The translations under genes were made by a program, and so were the position numbers. The notes beneath the pieces were generated by a model that saw only the letters and a program-made list of their open reading frames with translations, was not told where the DNA came from and searched no databases. Positions 1-8,445 of a stretch of DNA of 64,000 nt are shown one piece after another (positions within the stretch are counted from its first letter, which is position 1; every line of letters starts with the position of its first letter). The stretch is from Pseudomonas sp. G34 (lineage in GTDB: Bacteria; Pseudomonadota; Gammaproteobacteria; Pseudomonadales; Pseudomonadaceae). The stretch covers positions 124,001 through 188,000 of the forward strand of contig NZ_JAVHZV010000016.1 in the NCBI RefSeq assembly GCF_031119625.1. Direction: 5' to 3'.

Positions 1-632
1 ACCACCGCGCTGCCGCCGGCGAACACCAGGCCGCCGTCGCCCTCGCCCACCCGGTTGCTCATCACCGCATAGGCCTGGTTTTCCATGGCCCGGGCCATGA
101 TCGCGGTGCGGTGCGTCGGCCCGTAGGGATCCATGTTGCCGTTGGTGACGATCAGCAATTCGGCGCCCAGCTCGCCCAGGGCCCGGGCGCTCTCCGGGAA
201 CTCGATGTCGAAGCACACCAGCAGGCCGACGCGCACGCCATCGAGCAGCGTCGTGGCGTAGCGGTCGCCTGGGGTGAACACGCCGCGATCCGAGGCCCAC
301 AGGTGGGTCTTGCGGTACTTGAGCAGTATGTTCGTCCCGTCCATCAGCACCGTGGTGTTGTAGAAGCTGCCGCCGTCGTTCTCGGCAATGCCGATCGCCA
401 CCGCCAGCCCACGGGCCGCAGCGGCCCGGCCGATGGCGGTCAGGCTCGGGCCATTCAGGGGCTCGGCCAGCGCGGCGATGTTGTCCGGGGTCGGGAAACC
501 GGTCAGGTAGGTTTCCGGGAACACCAGCAGGCGGGTGCCGGCCTGGCACGCGGCGATGGCCTCCAGGGCCTGGGCGAGGTTGTGGGCCGTATCACCGTCA
601 CGACCGGTGAGCTGAGCGAGTTCGACTTGCAT
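1..632 (-). CDS. Nitrilase-superfamily carbon-nitrogen hydrolase (partial, 3' end outside window)
   Basis: The visible 210 residues carry the full catalytic triad of the family: Glu40 in FPETYLTGF, Lys108 in KYRKTHLW and Cys140 in LVCFDIEFPE. Such enzymes hydrolyse amides or nitriles in the cytoplasm. The CFDIEFPE and NGNMDPYG segments resemble the omega-amidase/R-amidase branch (DavA, RamA), which points to a small aliphatic amide substrate, but the true substrate cannot be read from the sequence. The ATG at 630-632 has a GGAG upstream. The gene is divergent from a LuxR-type regulator only 139 bp away, which probably controls it. The C-terminal part lies left of the window. Confidence 0.88.
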   Translation of the reverse strand, partial: MQVELAQLTGRDGDTAHNLAQALEAIAACQAGTRLLVFPETYLTGFPTPDNIAALAEPLNGPSLTAIGRAAAARGLAVAIGIAENDGGSFYNTTVLMDGTNILLKYRKTHLWASDRGVFTPGDRYATTLLDGVRVGLLVCFDIEFPESARALGELGAELLIVTNGNMDPYGPTHRTAIMARAMENQAYAVMSNRVGEGDGGLVFAGGSAV

Positions 633-744
633 GACGGGGCTCCGTTCTTGTTGTTGCATCACGCGGAGGGGGCACACAGAATGCCGACACCGATCCGCCG
701 GGGTTCGAGTATGGAGGCTGAGCCACAGAGGCGAAATCACGCAC

Positions 745-766
745 GCGGGGTAACCCCACAGGGGTA
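745..766. promoter_or_regulatory. Alternating GGGGT/ACCCC half-sites (candidate operator)
   Basis: Three half-sites follow each other: GGGGT (747-751), ACCCC (753-757) and GGGGT (761-765). They form two overlapping inverted repeats just before the LuxR-type start codon and inside the divergent intergenic region. The last one overlaps the ribosome binding site. Autoregulation by the neighbouring regulator is inferred. Confidence 0.4.
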
Positions 767-771
767 GACAG

Positions 772-1554
772 ATGACCATGACCTTGCACGACATCGCCTT
801 CCATCGCAGCGTGGCCGAGCTCATCGACGCGCTGCACAGCCCGCCGTTCTGGCGCACCCTGGCCCGCACCCTGGCGCAGTACGTGCACCACGACAGCTGG
901 GTGGCGTTGATCTTCAGCGAGGGGCGCCCCCAGGTGCTGGCCGAAAGCCCGGGCGACGATGGCGCGCCGGATCTGCTGTTCCAGGATTACCTGCACGGCC
1001 TCTACCTGCTCGACCCCTTCTATATCGCCAGCCGCGAAAGCACGCGTGAAGGCTTGGTGCGACTCAGCGACGTCGCCCCGGAATGCTTCGAGCAAACGGA
1101 CTACTACCAGCGCTACTTCAGCCTCAACGTGGTGGCCGACGAAGTGCAGTTCAACGTCGCCCTGCCCGGCGCGCGCACCCTGTGCCTGTCACTGGGCTCA
1201 CGGCAACGCTTCCTGCCGGAGCAGATCGCTCTGCTCTCGCTGCTGCAGCCCTGGGTGGCGGCGCTGATGCGCCAGCGCCTGAGTTTCGAGCCGGAGCCGA
1301 GCGAGCCGGCCGCGGCGCCGCCCTGGCAGGAACGCCTGGAACGAATGGCGCATCAGGTGGAAACGGCGCTGACCGGCCGTGAACTGGAAGTGGTGCGCCT
1401 GATGCTCGCCGGCCACTCCAGCAAGGAGGTGGCCCGCAAGCTGGCCATTTCGGCGGAGACCGTCAAGGTGCACCGCAAGCACCTGTACAGCAAGCTGGGC
1501 ATCAAGTCGCAGTCGGAGCTGTTCGCGCTGTTCCTGCAGGCCCAGCGCGGCTAG
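772..1554 (+). CDS. LuxR-family (GerE-type HTH) transcriptional regulator
   Basis: This is a 260-residue protein. The C-terminal part (about residues 195-255) is a clear GerE/NarL helix-turn-helix, with LTGRELEVVRLMLAG followed by SSKEVARKLAISAETVKVHRK. The N-terminal 180 residues show neither a receiver domain nor a recognisable acyl-homoserine-lactone domain, so it is a stand-alone regulator that may sense a small ligand. It is divergent from the nitrilase-family amidase, suggesting local control of that gene. Start: ATG with AGGGGT seven bases upstream. The effector is unknown. Confidence 0.85.
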   Translation: MTMTLHDIAFHRSVAELIDALHSPPFWRTLARTLAQYVHHDSWVALIFSEGRPQVLAESPGDDGAPDLLFQDYLHGLYLLDPFYIASRESTREGLVRLSDVAPECFEQTDYYQRYFSLNVVADEVQFNVALPGARTLCLSLGSRQRFLPEQIALLSLLQPWVAALMRQRLSFEPEPSEPAAAPPWQERLERMAHQVETALTGRELEVVRLMLAGHSSKEVARKLAISAETVKVHRKHLYSKLGIKSQSELFALFLQAQRG

Positions 1555-1579
1555 GCCGGCCAGGCCTGCAGCACGGTGA

Positions 1580-1798
1580 TCAAGGATGGCGAGACGACGT
1601 GTCCGGCTGGCAACTGCCCGGTACTACCACCATCAGGCAGGCCGGCAGTTTGCTGCGCAGGCGCTTCGGCGTTTCGTCGGCGAAGGCGACCCGCCAGTGG
1701 CTGCCCTCGCGGATGGAATCGAGCCGGTAACTGCCGACCTCCTCTTCCGAGAGGCCCAGGTAATCAGCAAGTTGGCGATTGGTAGGTTTGGCGCTCAT
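1580..1798 (-). CDS. Small conserved hypothetical protein with HTH-like N-terminus
   Basis: A 72-residue protein beginning MSAKPTNRQLADYLGL. The frame continues upstream, but the ATG at 1798 has a GAAAGG ribosome binding site and is the sensible start. The N-terminal TNRQLADYLGLSEEEV looks like a short helix-turn-helix-like segment; the rest has no motif I know. It sits downstream of, and convergent with, the LuxR-type gene, and its promoter faces the small gene at 1996. Function unknown. Confidence 0.6.
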   Translation of the reverse strand: MSAKPTNRQLADYLGLSEEEVGSYRLDSIREGSHWRVAFADETPKRLRSKLPACLMVVVPGSCQPDTSSRHP

Positions 1799-1995
1799 AG
1801 ATAACCCTTTCCATGGATTTCGACAGGCACACAAGGACGCAAAGTCGCCACTGTCTCGCGGCGTTAATGCAGGGTGGTTCATGTTTCGAGGATATGCAAA
1901 ATAAAACCGGAACCATTTGCAACACGCCGTCTCGGAATTGGATCGCGTTCACACTTTTTCTGTGCCCGCAGCCAGTCTCCACGGAAGACATAACA

Positions 1996-2217
1996 ATGAA
2001 TCTGAGCGAACACCCCGGCAAGGATCTTGCCGCCAACATCCTCAAGTGTCTTCCGGTCGGCATGGCCCCGCGCCTCGAAGCGCTGGTGGCGGCGCAGAAC
2101 TCGACCATCACCGAAGAAGTCATCCGCGCCATCGACGCGCACCTGTGCAAACAGTCCAAGGCCAACGTCCTGGCCATCGCCCGCGAAGCCAAGGTGCTGG
2201 GCCACGGCGGCGCCTAG
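1996..2217 (+). CDS. Small hypothetical protein (73 aa)
   Basis: Starts at ATG 1996 with GGAAGA nine bases upstream and ends at the TAG before 2218. The sequence is helical-looking, with MAPRLEALVAAQNSTITEEVIRAIDAHL resembling the ribbon-helix-helix-like small regulators of proteobacteria, though I cannot place it in a family. It has no signal peptide or membrane segment. The 235 bp that follow hold no gene I can see. A frame reading further upstream lacks a ribosome binding site. Confidence 0.55.
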   Translation: MNLSEHPGKDLAANILKCLPVGMAPRLEALVAAQNSTITEEVIRAIDAHLCKQSKANVLAIAREAKVLGHGGA

Positions 2218-2452
2218 TCAACCCGTCCCGACAGCGAAGCCACCGGCGGCGACGAACGGGCCGCTATCACGCTACGCGTTGAAAGCCGCCGCTCCCTGAG
2301 GAACACCTCGAGGTACTGGTGGTTGCCGACGGGCATTACCGGGGCTCAAGGCAGGCGGCGATGCATCCCTGAACGGAGTCGACACCACTCACCGCAGCGG
2401 TTCGCTTTATTTCGCTATTGCGGGCAGGCTTTGCGCTCGGCTCGCCCCGCGG

Positions 2453-2941
2453 TCAGGCACCCTCACCTGCGGTAACGACCGGCTCTTTCGGCTTTGCCTG
2501 AGCCCGACGCATCTGGCTGCGCTGGCGCCTGGCCTGCTGCTTGGCATGCAGCGCCTGGGCAGCCGTCACCGTGCCAGCCGGCTGGCCATTCAGGTCCAGG
2601 CGCGGGGCGTCTTCGACCATGCTTGCCCAATAGCGACCGCCCCGGCACCAGGAGGCCAGGCCGAGCTTGAGCTGCTCCTGGGAGATACCCAGTTTCTCCA
2701 GATGCTGTTCGGCATCCTTGAGAATGCCCTCCTTGAGCGGCACCTTCGGCGCCGGGTTGACCGGGAAGGCCAGCGGGAAGTGCTTCTGCAACCGCCAGAT
2801 CGCCTCCAGGGCAGGATCCTGTTCCTGAGGCTTTCGGGGCGAGGCAGCAGGCCGCTTGCGCTGCTTGGTAGTCTCGGTTTTCACCTGCTCTTTTTCAGCC
2901 CGCAGGCGGTCACGCAGATCCGCTAATTGCTCAAAACCCAT
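2453..2941 (-). CDS. ProQ/FinO-domain RNA-binding protein
   Basis: A 162-residue protein. The basic N-terminus (about residues 15-45) leads into a ProQ/FinO fold at about residues 45-125, visible as the run AIWRLQKHFPLAFP, PLKEGILKDAEQHL and WCRGGRYW. The C-terminal 35 residues are rich in Lys, Arg and Gln. Proteins of this family bind structured RNAs and act as small-RNA chaperones; P. aeruginosa has a similar single-domain ProQ. It stands alone, with 394 bp of empty sequence upstream. No regulatory element is obvious. Confidence 0.85.
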   Translation of the reverse strand: MGFEQLADLRDRLRAEKEQVKTETTKQRKRPAASPRKPQEQDPALEAIWRLQKHFPLAFPVNPAPKVPLKEGILKDAEQHLEKLGISQEQLKLGLASWCRGGRYWASMVEDAPRLDLNGQPAGTVTAAQALHAKQQARRQRSQMRRAQAKPKEPVVTAGEGA

Positions 2942-3335
2942 CGTTCAGTTCACAGCTTGGTGGTTGATCATCGGCGCAAGCTTATCCCATGCAGCCCTCG
3001 AGGGCAGCCCGCGGCGGCATTTACTGTCGGTTTTCGCCGCTAGAGCGCTATCAAGGATGGCGGCATTGATGCTCAGGGGGAGCCTGCAAACTGACGGAAG
3101 CCTGAGGGGCGGTGCCGCGCTTCAGCCCGAGCCAACAGCTCTATTTCGCCTATCCGAACCTGCGAAGCGCAGGTCACCATTGCGCTGAATTGGACTAATC
3201 TTGCCCTTCTGCAGACGACCCGAGAGGGTGCTTATGGGGAGGCGCATCAGAGCGGCTCGTCACGGCGCAAGGTTGCAATCACCTTGAGCAACACAGGGGG
3301 CCAGACCCTGGCCCATAGCGCTGGAGATTCACATC
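2942..3335. other. Intergenic stretch, no gene recognised
   Basis: This 394 bp lies between the divergent proQ-like gene and the VOC gene. It presumably holds both promoters. I see a short palindrome CCCTCGAGGG near 2996-3005 but no credible reading frame, RNA gene or terminator. Confidence 0.4.
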
Positions 3336-3752
3336 ATGCTGAGCTACACCATGATCGGCACGAACGATCTGGACGCTGCAAAAGCGTTCTATAACGCGAT
3401 CCTGATTGCGCTGGGATACGAAATGGAGCGTTGGGAGAAGCAGCTGTGCTACTCGATTCCCGGCATCGAAGATCAGGAGAATGGCCCAGGCGCCTTTCAC
3501 GTCACCATTCCGTACGACGGGCAACCGGCGACGGTCGGCAATGGCACCATGGTTGCCTTCCGCGCCGCTACACACGAGCAAGTGCGAAGCCTGCATGCAG
3601 AGGGCCTGCGGCACGGCGGCGCGGACGAGGGAGCCCCCGGTTTTCGCGACGCTTACAGTGCCAACTTCTTCGTGGGCTACCTGCGAGACCCTGACGGGAA
3701 CAAGGTAGCGCTCTTCTGCACCAGTGCGTCCGAGCCTACCCGCCCCTGGTGA
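3336..3752 (+). CDS. VOC-family (glyoxalase/dioxygenase-like) protein
   Basis: The 138-residue product has the classic vicinal-oxygen-chelate pattern. It starts MLSYTMIGTNDLDAAKAFYNAIL (first beta-alpha unit) and ends with GYLRDPDGNKVALFC, which includes the DPDGN turn. Members include glyoxalases, ring-cleaving dioxygenases and resistance proteins, and the substrate cannot be told from sequence. It is convergent with the chemoreceptor gene, leaving only five bases between the two stops. No operon partner is present. Confidence 0.85.
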   Translation: MLSYTMIGTNDLDAAKAFYNAILIALGYEMERWEKQLCYSIPGIEDQENGPGAFHVTIPYDGQPATVGNGTMVAFRAATHEQVRSLHAEGLRHGGADEGAPGFRDAYSANFFVGYLRDPDGNKVALFCTSASEPTRPW

Positions 3753-3757
3753 GAGCT

Positions 3758-5065
3758 TTAGGTGCGCATCATCTCGGCGGCCTGCTCGGTGGCTTCGGTG
3801 GTTCGGGTCGCCAGCTTGCGCACCTCATCGGCCACCACCGCAAAACCTCTGCCCGCCTCGCCTGCCCGGGCCGCCTCGATCGCCGCGTTCAGCGCCAGCA
3901 GGTTGGTCTGGCTGGCGATGCTCTGGATGGTGCCGACGATCTGGGTGAGCTTGGCGATGTTGGCTTCCAGGCTGCGCTGGTGGGCCGCCTCGGTCTCGCG
4001 CATGGCGTTCTGCTGATGTTGCAGATCAACGTCCACCAGTGCACCGACCACCCGCAGCGGCGCGCCCGAGGCGTCGCGCTTGGTCTGCCCGCGTGCCCGG
4101 AACCAGCGGTATTCACCGCTCTTCATCTTCAAGCGGTACTCGATATCGAAGGGCGTCTTGCCGCTACGGTCGTTCAGGTGCGCCTGGAACGCTTCGAGGC
4201 TGTAGGCCTTGTCTTCCGGGTGCAGACGCGATGCCCAGCTGTCCAGCACATCGGGGAACTCCTCGACCGTCTCGAAGCCCAGCAGGCGACGGAACTGCGG
4301 CGACCACCAGAAGGGGTTCTTCGGGTTGACCGGATCCCCGGCGATCACCTCCATGTCCCACAGGCCGTCCGAGAGCATCTCCCGGGCCAGCTCGAAGCGG
4401 GTGATGATCACATCGTGCTCCTGCTCACGCTGCAGTTCATCTTGGATATCGCGCAGCGCGCCGGCGACCCGTAGCGGCACGCCACGGCCGTCGCGCAGGG
4501 TTTCGCCCTGGGCGAAGAACCAGCGGTAGCTGCCATCCTTCATGGCCAGGCGATTTCTGACCCGGTAAGGGGTCATGCCGGATTTGTCGTTCAGGTGGCG
4601 GGCGAAGGCATCCAGGGTCGCCGCCTTGTCTTCGGGGTGCAGGCGGTCGGCCCAGCTGGCCAGCACGTTGGGAAAGTCCTGCTCATTGCGAAAGCCGAGC
4701 ATTTCCCTGAATTGCTGTGACCACCAGAAGCGGTTGCGCGGGTTGACCGGGTCACCGGCGATCACCTCCATATCCCACAGGCCTTCACTGGAGGCGCGGT
4801 TGACCAGATCGAAGCGGGTTTCCGAAGCGCGCGCGCTGGCGTCGGCTTCCGCCAGCATCAGCCGTGCGCCTTCCAGCTCGCGCTCGAGTTCGGCGATGCG
4901 GGTGTCGTTCTGCACGGCCTTCTGTTCGCGTGCGGTCCATTCACGCTGCACATCTGCCCAGTTGGCAGACCCACGGCTGGCTGTACCCTGGGCGGCGACC
5001 GGCAGCGAAGCGGTCAGTTGCTTGAGAGCCTGGAGCTCGCTGCGCGGACGAAAGAGATGGAGCAT
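3758..5065 (-). CDS. Soluble tandem-PAS methyl-accepting chemotaxis-type protein
   Basis: A 435-residue protein from ATG 5065; the frame extends upstream but without a better start. Order: a coiled segment (about 40-82), PAS_3-type domain 1 (85-208), PAS domain 2 (222-347), then a short signalling hairpin with the conserved tip [21 protein letters not shown] and [15 protein letters not shown]. There are no membrane segments, so it should act in the cytoplasm. The two PAS domains are near copies of each other ([13 protein letters not shown] occurs in both). The architecture is like P. aeruginosa BdlA and other Aer-like sensors. The signalling part is only about 85 residues, much shorter than in a standard receptor. 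The sensed signal is unknown. Confidence 0.85.
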   Translation of the reverse strand: MLHLFRPRSELQALKQLTASLPVAAQGTASRGSANWADVQREWTAREQKAVQNDTRIAELERELEGARLMLAEADASARASETRFDLVNRASSEGLWDMEVIAGDPVNPRNRFWWSQQFREMLGFRNEQDFPNVLASWADRLHPEDKAATLDAFARHLNDKSGMTPYRVRNRLAMKDGSYRWFFAQGETLRDGRGVPLRVAGALRDIQDELQREQEHDVIITRFELAREMLSDGLWDMEVIAGDPVNPKNPFWWSPQFRRLLGFETVEEFPDVLDSWASRLHPEDKAYSLEAFQAHLNDRSGKTPFDIEYRLKMKSGEYRWFRARGQTKRDASGAPLRVVGALVDVDLQHQQNAMRETEAAHQRSLEANIAKLTQIVGTIQSIASQTNLLALNAAIEAARAGEAGRGFAVVADEVRKLATRTTEATEQAAEMMRT

Positions 5066-5640
5066 GGTTCGGTACTCAGAAGAAATGCGAGAAATGCCGA
5101 ATCCATGGCGGACGGTATGCTTTTCAGCAGGCTGGCGACGGCGTACTCGCGGGGATGAGTCGTCAGCGCTGGGTAGGACTGGCACAGCGCGAGAAAGGTT
5201 GCGCCTTTTTTGCCATCATTATGATATCGGCATCTGCACGCGGCGCCTACGACCTGCGGTCTGCTGACAACGCGGCCTGGCGCCTGCGAGAAGAGCATCT
5301 GTGAACGGCTGAATGCCCTGCACCGGGGATGCCGCGACGTTGCTTTCGCGTCACTCTCTGGCTGCGTTGACGCAAGGCTCTCCCCGCCCCTCGCCTGGAA
5401 ACCAAGCAGGGCTCATGCATCGATTTATGCTCGCCGCTCATTGCCGGACTGCCCGCGGCGAACCTGGCCATTAGCGCAGCGCTCCACCCACGCTCTGCTT
5501 CCTGCGGTATGTGACAGCGAGCTGCAATCGAGCAGGCGCCTGAGCAGCGCGCAACTCCATTGATAGCTGGGGCGACAGTTTCCGCGCTCCTGACTGAATG
5601 CATGCAGGCAGCTCATGGACACAAATGGTTACATCTATAG
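5066..5640. other. Long intergenic stretch, no gene recognised
   Basis: About 575 bp separate the chemoreceptor start from the operator region of the TonB receptor. Open frames occur on both strands (for example 5247-5603 on the minus strand), but they lack ribosome binding sites and have atypical composition. I see no RNA gene or repeat. It may hold a lost gene or a long leader. Confidence 0.35.
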
Positions 5641-5642
5641 TA

Positions 5643-5657
5643 TGTTATAAAGTAACA
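5643..5657. promoter_or_regulatory. Zur-like box upstream of TonB receptor
   Basis: TGTTATAAAGTAACA is an interrupted palindrome (TGTTA / TAACA arms) that resembles the Zur consensus TGTTATAATATAACA. It lies 43 bp before the receptor start codon, a position that fits repression. A further GTTAC half-site lies upstream at about 5629. Zinc control is inferred from motif similarity only. Confidence 0.4.
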
Positions 5658-5699
5658 CCTCCATTAATCTCTGCGCCCCTTTCTCTGGCGCCCCTAGCG

Positions 5700-7820
5700 A
5701 TGAACCAGCCTCCCTACCGCCTCCTCGCCTTTACCGCTCTGGCATCCCTGACAGCAGAGGCCTGGGCTGAAACCTCAACCCGTACCCTGCCGGCTATCAA
5801 GGTCACCGAGGCAGTGGATGACCGCGCCAGCTACAAGGCCGAAGCGGTGACGGTGGGCACCAAGGGCGCTCTGGCACCGATCGACATTCCGCAGTCGGTC
5901 AGCGCCATTACCCGCACGCGCATGGATGACCAGAACCTCACTACCATCGGCGAGGTGCTCAACGAAGTGACCGGGGTATCCGTGGCACCGTGGGACTCCA
6001 TCACCCAGCAGTACTACTCCCGCGGCTACAGCCTGGACATGGCCTACGACGGCGTACCGGTCTATGGCGGCGGCTCGGGCATCCAGGAATACGACATGGC
6101 CATCTACGAGCGCGTGGAGGTACTGCGCGGGCCGGCCGCGTTGTTCATGGGCTCGGGCAGTGGCGGCGGGCTGGTCAACATGGTGCGTAAACGTGGACTG
6201 TACGAGCCCGCTGTGTCGCTGACCACCTCGGCCGGCTCCTGGAACAACCACCGGGTCATGGTCGACGCCGGTGCACCGCTGGATGCAGATGGCCGCCTGC
6301 GTAGCCGCGTGGTCGCCGCCTGGCAGGAGCAGGATTACTTCTGGGATGTAAGCCACAAGGACAAGTGGCTCGGCTATGCCACGCTCGATTACCAGCTCAC
6401 CCCGGACACCGTGGTGTCGTTGACCGGCAGCCATCAGGAAGACCACATGGACTCGCCGAGCATGGGCCTGCCGGCCTACACCGACGGCCGCTTTCTCGAC
6501 GTGCCGCGCTCGACCCACGTGTACCCCGAGTGGGCACGCTTCGCCTACGAGACCACGGAAATTGCACTGGATCTCGAGCACGCCTTCGCCAACGGCTGGC
6601 AGCTCAAGAGCAAGCTGCTCAACCGCACCCAGGACAAATTCTGGAAGGATGCCTTTCCCGCACCGGGAGCAGGCGCAGGCGTTGACCCAGATAGCGGCAT
6701 GATCGCCCGCTATAACCGTCGCAAGAATGACACCGACACCGAACGCAACGCCTTCGACCTGTACCTTACCGGCCCCTTCTCCGCGCTGGGCCGAAACCAC
6801 CACGCCACCCTGGGCTACAACCGGGATCAGCAGTCGAACCGCTCGCGCAGCGTCAATGCGGCGCCGTTCTTTGGGGTGCCGGTAAACGATCCGGACGTAG
6901 TTCCGGAACCCGACTTCGTGTTTACCAATGGTTCCGAGAACGAAACCACCCAGCACGGCATCTACGGGCAGTTGCGCCTGTCCCTGGCCGAGCCACTGAC
7001 GGTGGTGCTCGGCGGCCGCAGCAGCAACTTCGAATACCGCAGCCGTAGCGTCGCGCCCTCCACCCCCAGCGCGTGGAACGCCTCGCGCAAGGAAACCGGC
7101 GAGTTCACCCCCTACGGCGCGGTGATCTACGCCTTCACCGATAACCTCAATGGCTACGTCAGCTACTCGGACCTCTTCATCCCGCAGGCGCAGCAAACGG
7201 TCGGCGGCACCAGCCTGGAACCGCGAATCGGCGCGCAATGGGAAACCGGCTTGAAGGCCTCGTTTCTTGACGGCGCCGTCGACGCCTCCGTTGCGCTTTT
7301 CCGCACCAACGACACGAACCGGGCCATGAGCGACCTCAACAACCCAGGCTTCTTCGTCTCGGCTGGCGAAGTGCAGGTGGAAGGCTGGGAAATGGAAATC
7401 AGCGGCAAGCCCAACGACAGCCTCAACCTCTCCATCGGCTACAGCTACCTGACCAGCCAGTACCTGGAGGACCGCTTCTCGCCGGGCGAGAAGTTCTCGC
7501 TCTATGAGCCACGCCACTCCCTGAAGACATACGCCAAATACCGCCTGCTGGACGGCGGCCTCAAAGGCCTGTTCGTGGGTGGCGGCCTGCATATCAGCAG
7601 CGGCACCGATGGCAGCAGTGATACCCCGCTACGCAGCCAGGGCGGCTATGCCCTGGCCAGTGCCCAGGTAGGTTATGAATTCAGTAGCAAGACCTCGGTG
7701 GCCCTGATGGGCAATAACCTCTTCGACCGCCATTACTACGCACGGGTCGGCAACCTCAATACCTATAACACCTACGGCGAACCGCGAAGCTTCGCGCTGG
7801 TGATGCGTACGGCGTTGTAG
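5700..7820 (+). CDS. TonB-dependent siderophore-type outer-membrane receptor
   Basis: A 706-residue precursor with signal peptide about 1-23 (ending AEAWA). A TonB-box-like IKVTE follows near residue 34, then the plug domain (IDIPQSVSAITRTRMDDQNL, through ERVEVLRGPAALFMGSGSGGGLVNMVRK) and a 22-strand barrel ending FALVMRTAL. The plug pattern is of the TonB-dependent siderophore receptor class. It has no N-terminal STN signalling extension, so it is a simple transporter. ATG 5700 was chosen because it begins the signal peptide; an in-frame start 102 bp earlier would place residues in front of it. No siderophore genes flank it, so it probably takes up an exogenous metallophore. The Zur-like box suggests zinc or another metal. 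Confidence 0.88.
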   Translation: MNQPPYRLLAFTALASLTAEAWAETSTRTLPAIKVTEAVDDRASYKAEAVTVGTKGALAPIDIPQSVSAITRTRMDDQNLTTIGEVLNEVTGVSVAPWDSITQQYYSRGYSLDMAYDGVPVYGGGSGIQEYDMAIYERVEVLRGPAALFMGSGSGGGLVNMVRKRGLYEPAVSLTTSAGSWNNHRVMVDAGAPLDADGRLRSRVVAAWQEQDYFWDVSHKDKWLGYATLDYQLTPDTVVSLTGSHQEDHMDSPSMGLPAYTDGRFLDVPRSTHVYPEWARFAYETTEIALDLEHAFANGWQLKSKLLNRTQDKFWKDAFPAPGAGAGVDPDSGMIARYNRRKNDTDTERNAFDLYLTGPFSALGRNHHATLGYNRDQQSNRSRSVNAAPFFGVPVNDPDVVPEPDFVFTNGSENETTQHGIYGQLRLSLAEPLTVVLGGRSSNFEYRSRSVAPSTPSAWNASRKETGEFTPYGAVIYAFTDNLNGYVSYSDLFIPQAQQTVGGTSLEPRIGAQWETGLKASFLDGAVDASVALFRTNDTNRAMSDLNNPGFFVSAGEVQVEGWEMEISGKPNDSLNLSIGYSYLTSQYLEDRFSPGEKFSLYEPRHSLKTYAKYRLLDGGLKGLFVGGGLHISSGTDGSSDTPLRSQGGYALASAQVGYEFSSKTSVALMGNNLFDRHYYARVGNLNTYNTYGEPRSFALVMRTAL

Positions 7821-7981
7821 AGAGTGCGAGAAATCAAAGCGGCTGGTTTGGGGTAAGAGGTGCGGGGAGCCAAAGCAGTTTTGGCGTTGCCTTGCGTGAG
7901 AGACTGGTGAGTGGCTGCTATCGGCGGTCACCCAATGCTTACATCGACAGGTACTCTCCAACAGTTTTGCTCGAAGCTAAA

Positions 7982-8008
7982 GCTTTACCCCGCAAAACGG
8001 GGGCAAAG
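7982..8008 (-). terminator. Terminator after hiuH-like gene
   Basis: Stem of GCTTT-GCCCC and CGGGG-TAAAGC arms around a TTTTG loop, reading on the minus strand 14 bp after the hiuH-like stop codon, with a T-rich tail. It may also stop readthrough from the convergent receptor gene. Confidence 0.5.
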
Positions 8009-8021
8009 CCAACCCAATGAT

Positions 8022-8432
8022 TTAGTTACCGCGATACGTTGAGAAGCCATAAGGGCTGAGCAACAGCGGAATATGGTAGTGAGGCACACTGCCATCCGCT
8101 GCGAAAATCACTGGGACCTCGGGAAAGAAAGTTGCCGCCTGATGGTTCTTGAACCACTCACCGGTTTTGAAGGTGACGCGATAAGTCCCTTTCTCCAGCG
8201 CTTTGCCTTCCGGATACAGTGCCGTGATGCGACCCTGCTCATTGGTGGTGCCGGTGTTCAGCTTGCTCCAGTGCTCCCCGTCCTGCTTTTCCAGGGTCAC
8301 ATTCACGCCTGCCGAGGGAAGACCATCCTGCAGATTCAGCACATGGACGCTCAGTGGGTTACCCGCCGCAAAAACGGCAGAGGAAAGTGCGCTCAATACA
8401 GCACCTGCGAAAAGAGTTTTCAGTGCGTTCAT
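8022..8432 (-). CDS. hiuH: Periplasmic 5-hydroxyisourate hydrolase-like (transthyretin-related) protein
   Basis: A 136-residue protein with signal peptide about 1-22 (ending SAVFA), so it is periplasmic. The mature part has the family's landmarks: LSVHVLNLQDGLPSAGV near the N-terminus and VPHYHIPLLLSPYGFSTYRG at the C-terminus, including the catalytic His positions. The usual YRGS terminal tetrapeptide reads YRGN here. The canonical reaction is hydrolysis of 5-hydroxyisourate in urate breakdown. The next gene upstream on the same strand (13 bp gap) is a secreted GlcG/HbpS-like protein, and a CusRS/HprRS-type system is divergent. E. coli has a similar hiuH/hprRS arrangement, which suggests copper or peroxide control rather than purine breakdown. 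Confidence 0.8.
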   Translation of the reverse strand: MNALKTLFAGAVLSALSSAVFAAGNPLSVHVLNLQDGLPSAGVNVTLEKQDGEHWSKLNTGTTNEQGRITALYPEGKALEKGTYRVTFKTGEWFKNHQAATFFPEVPVIFAADGSVPHYHIPLLLSPYGFSTYRGN

Positions 8433-8445
8433 GGTGATCTCCTGA

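Noticed and set aside
5247..5603. 118-codon frame in the gap before the TonB receptor
   Set aside because: No ribosome binding site, Arg/Ser/Cys-rich sequence with no family pattern, and it lies in a likely leader region.
5775..7592. 605-codon open frame opposite the TonB receptor
   Set aside because: Composition typical of an antisense shadow, no ribosome binding site, and the receptor is unmistakable.
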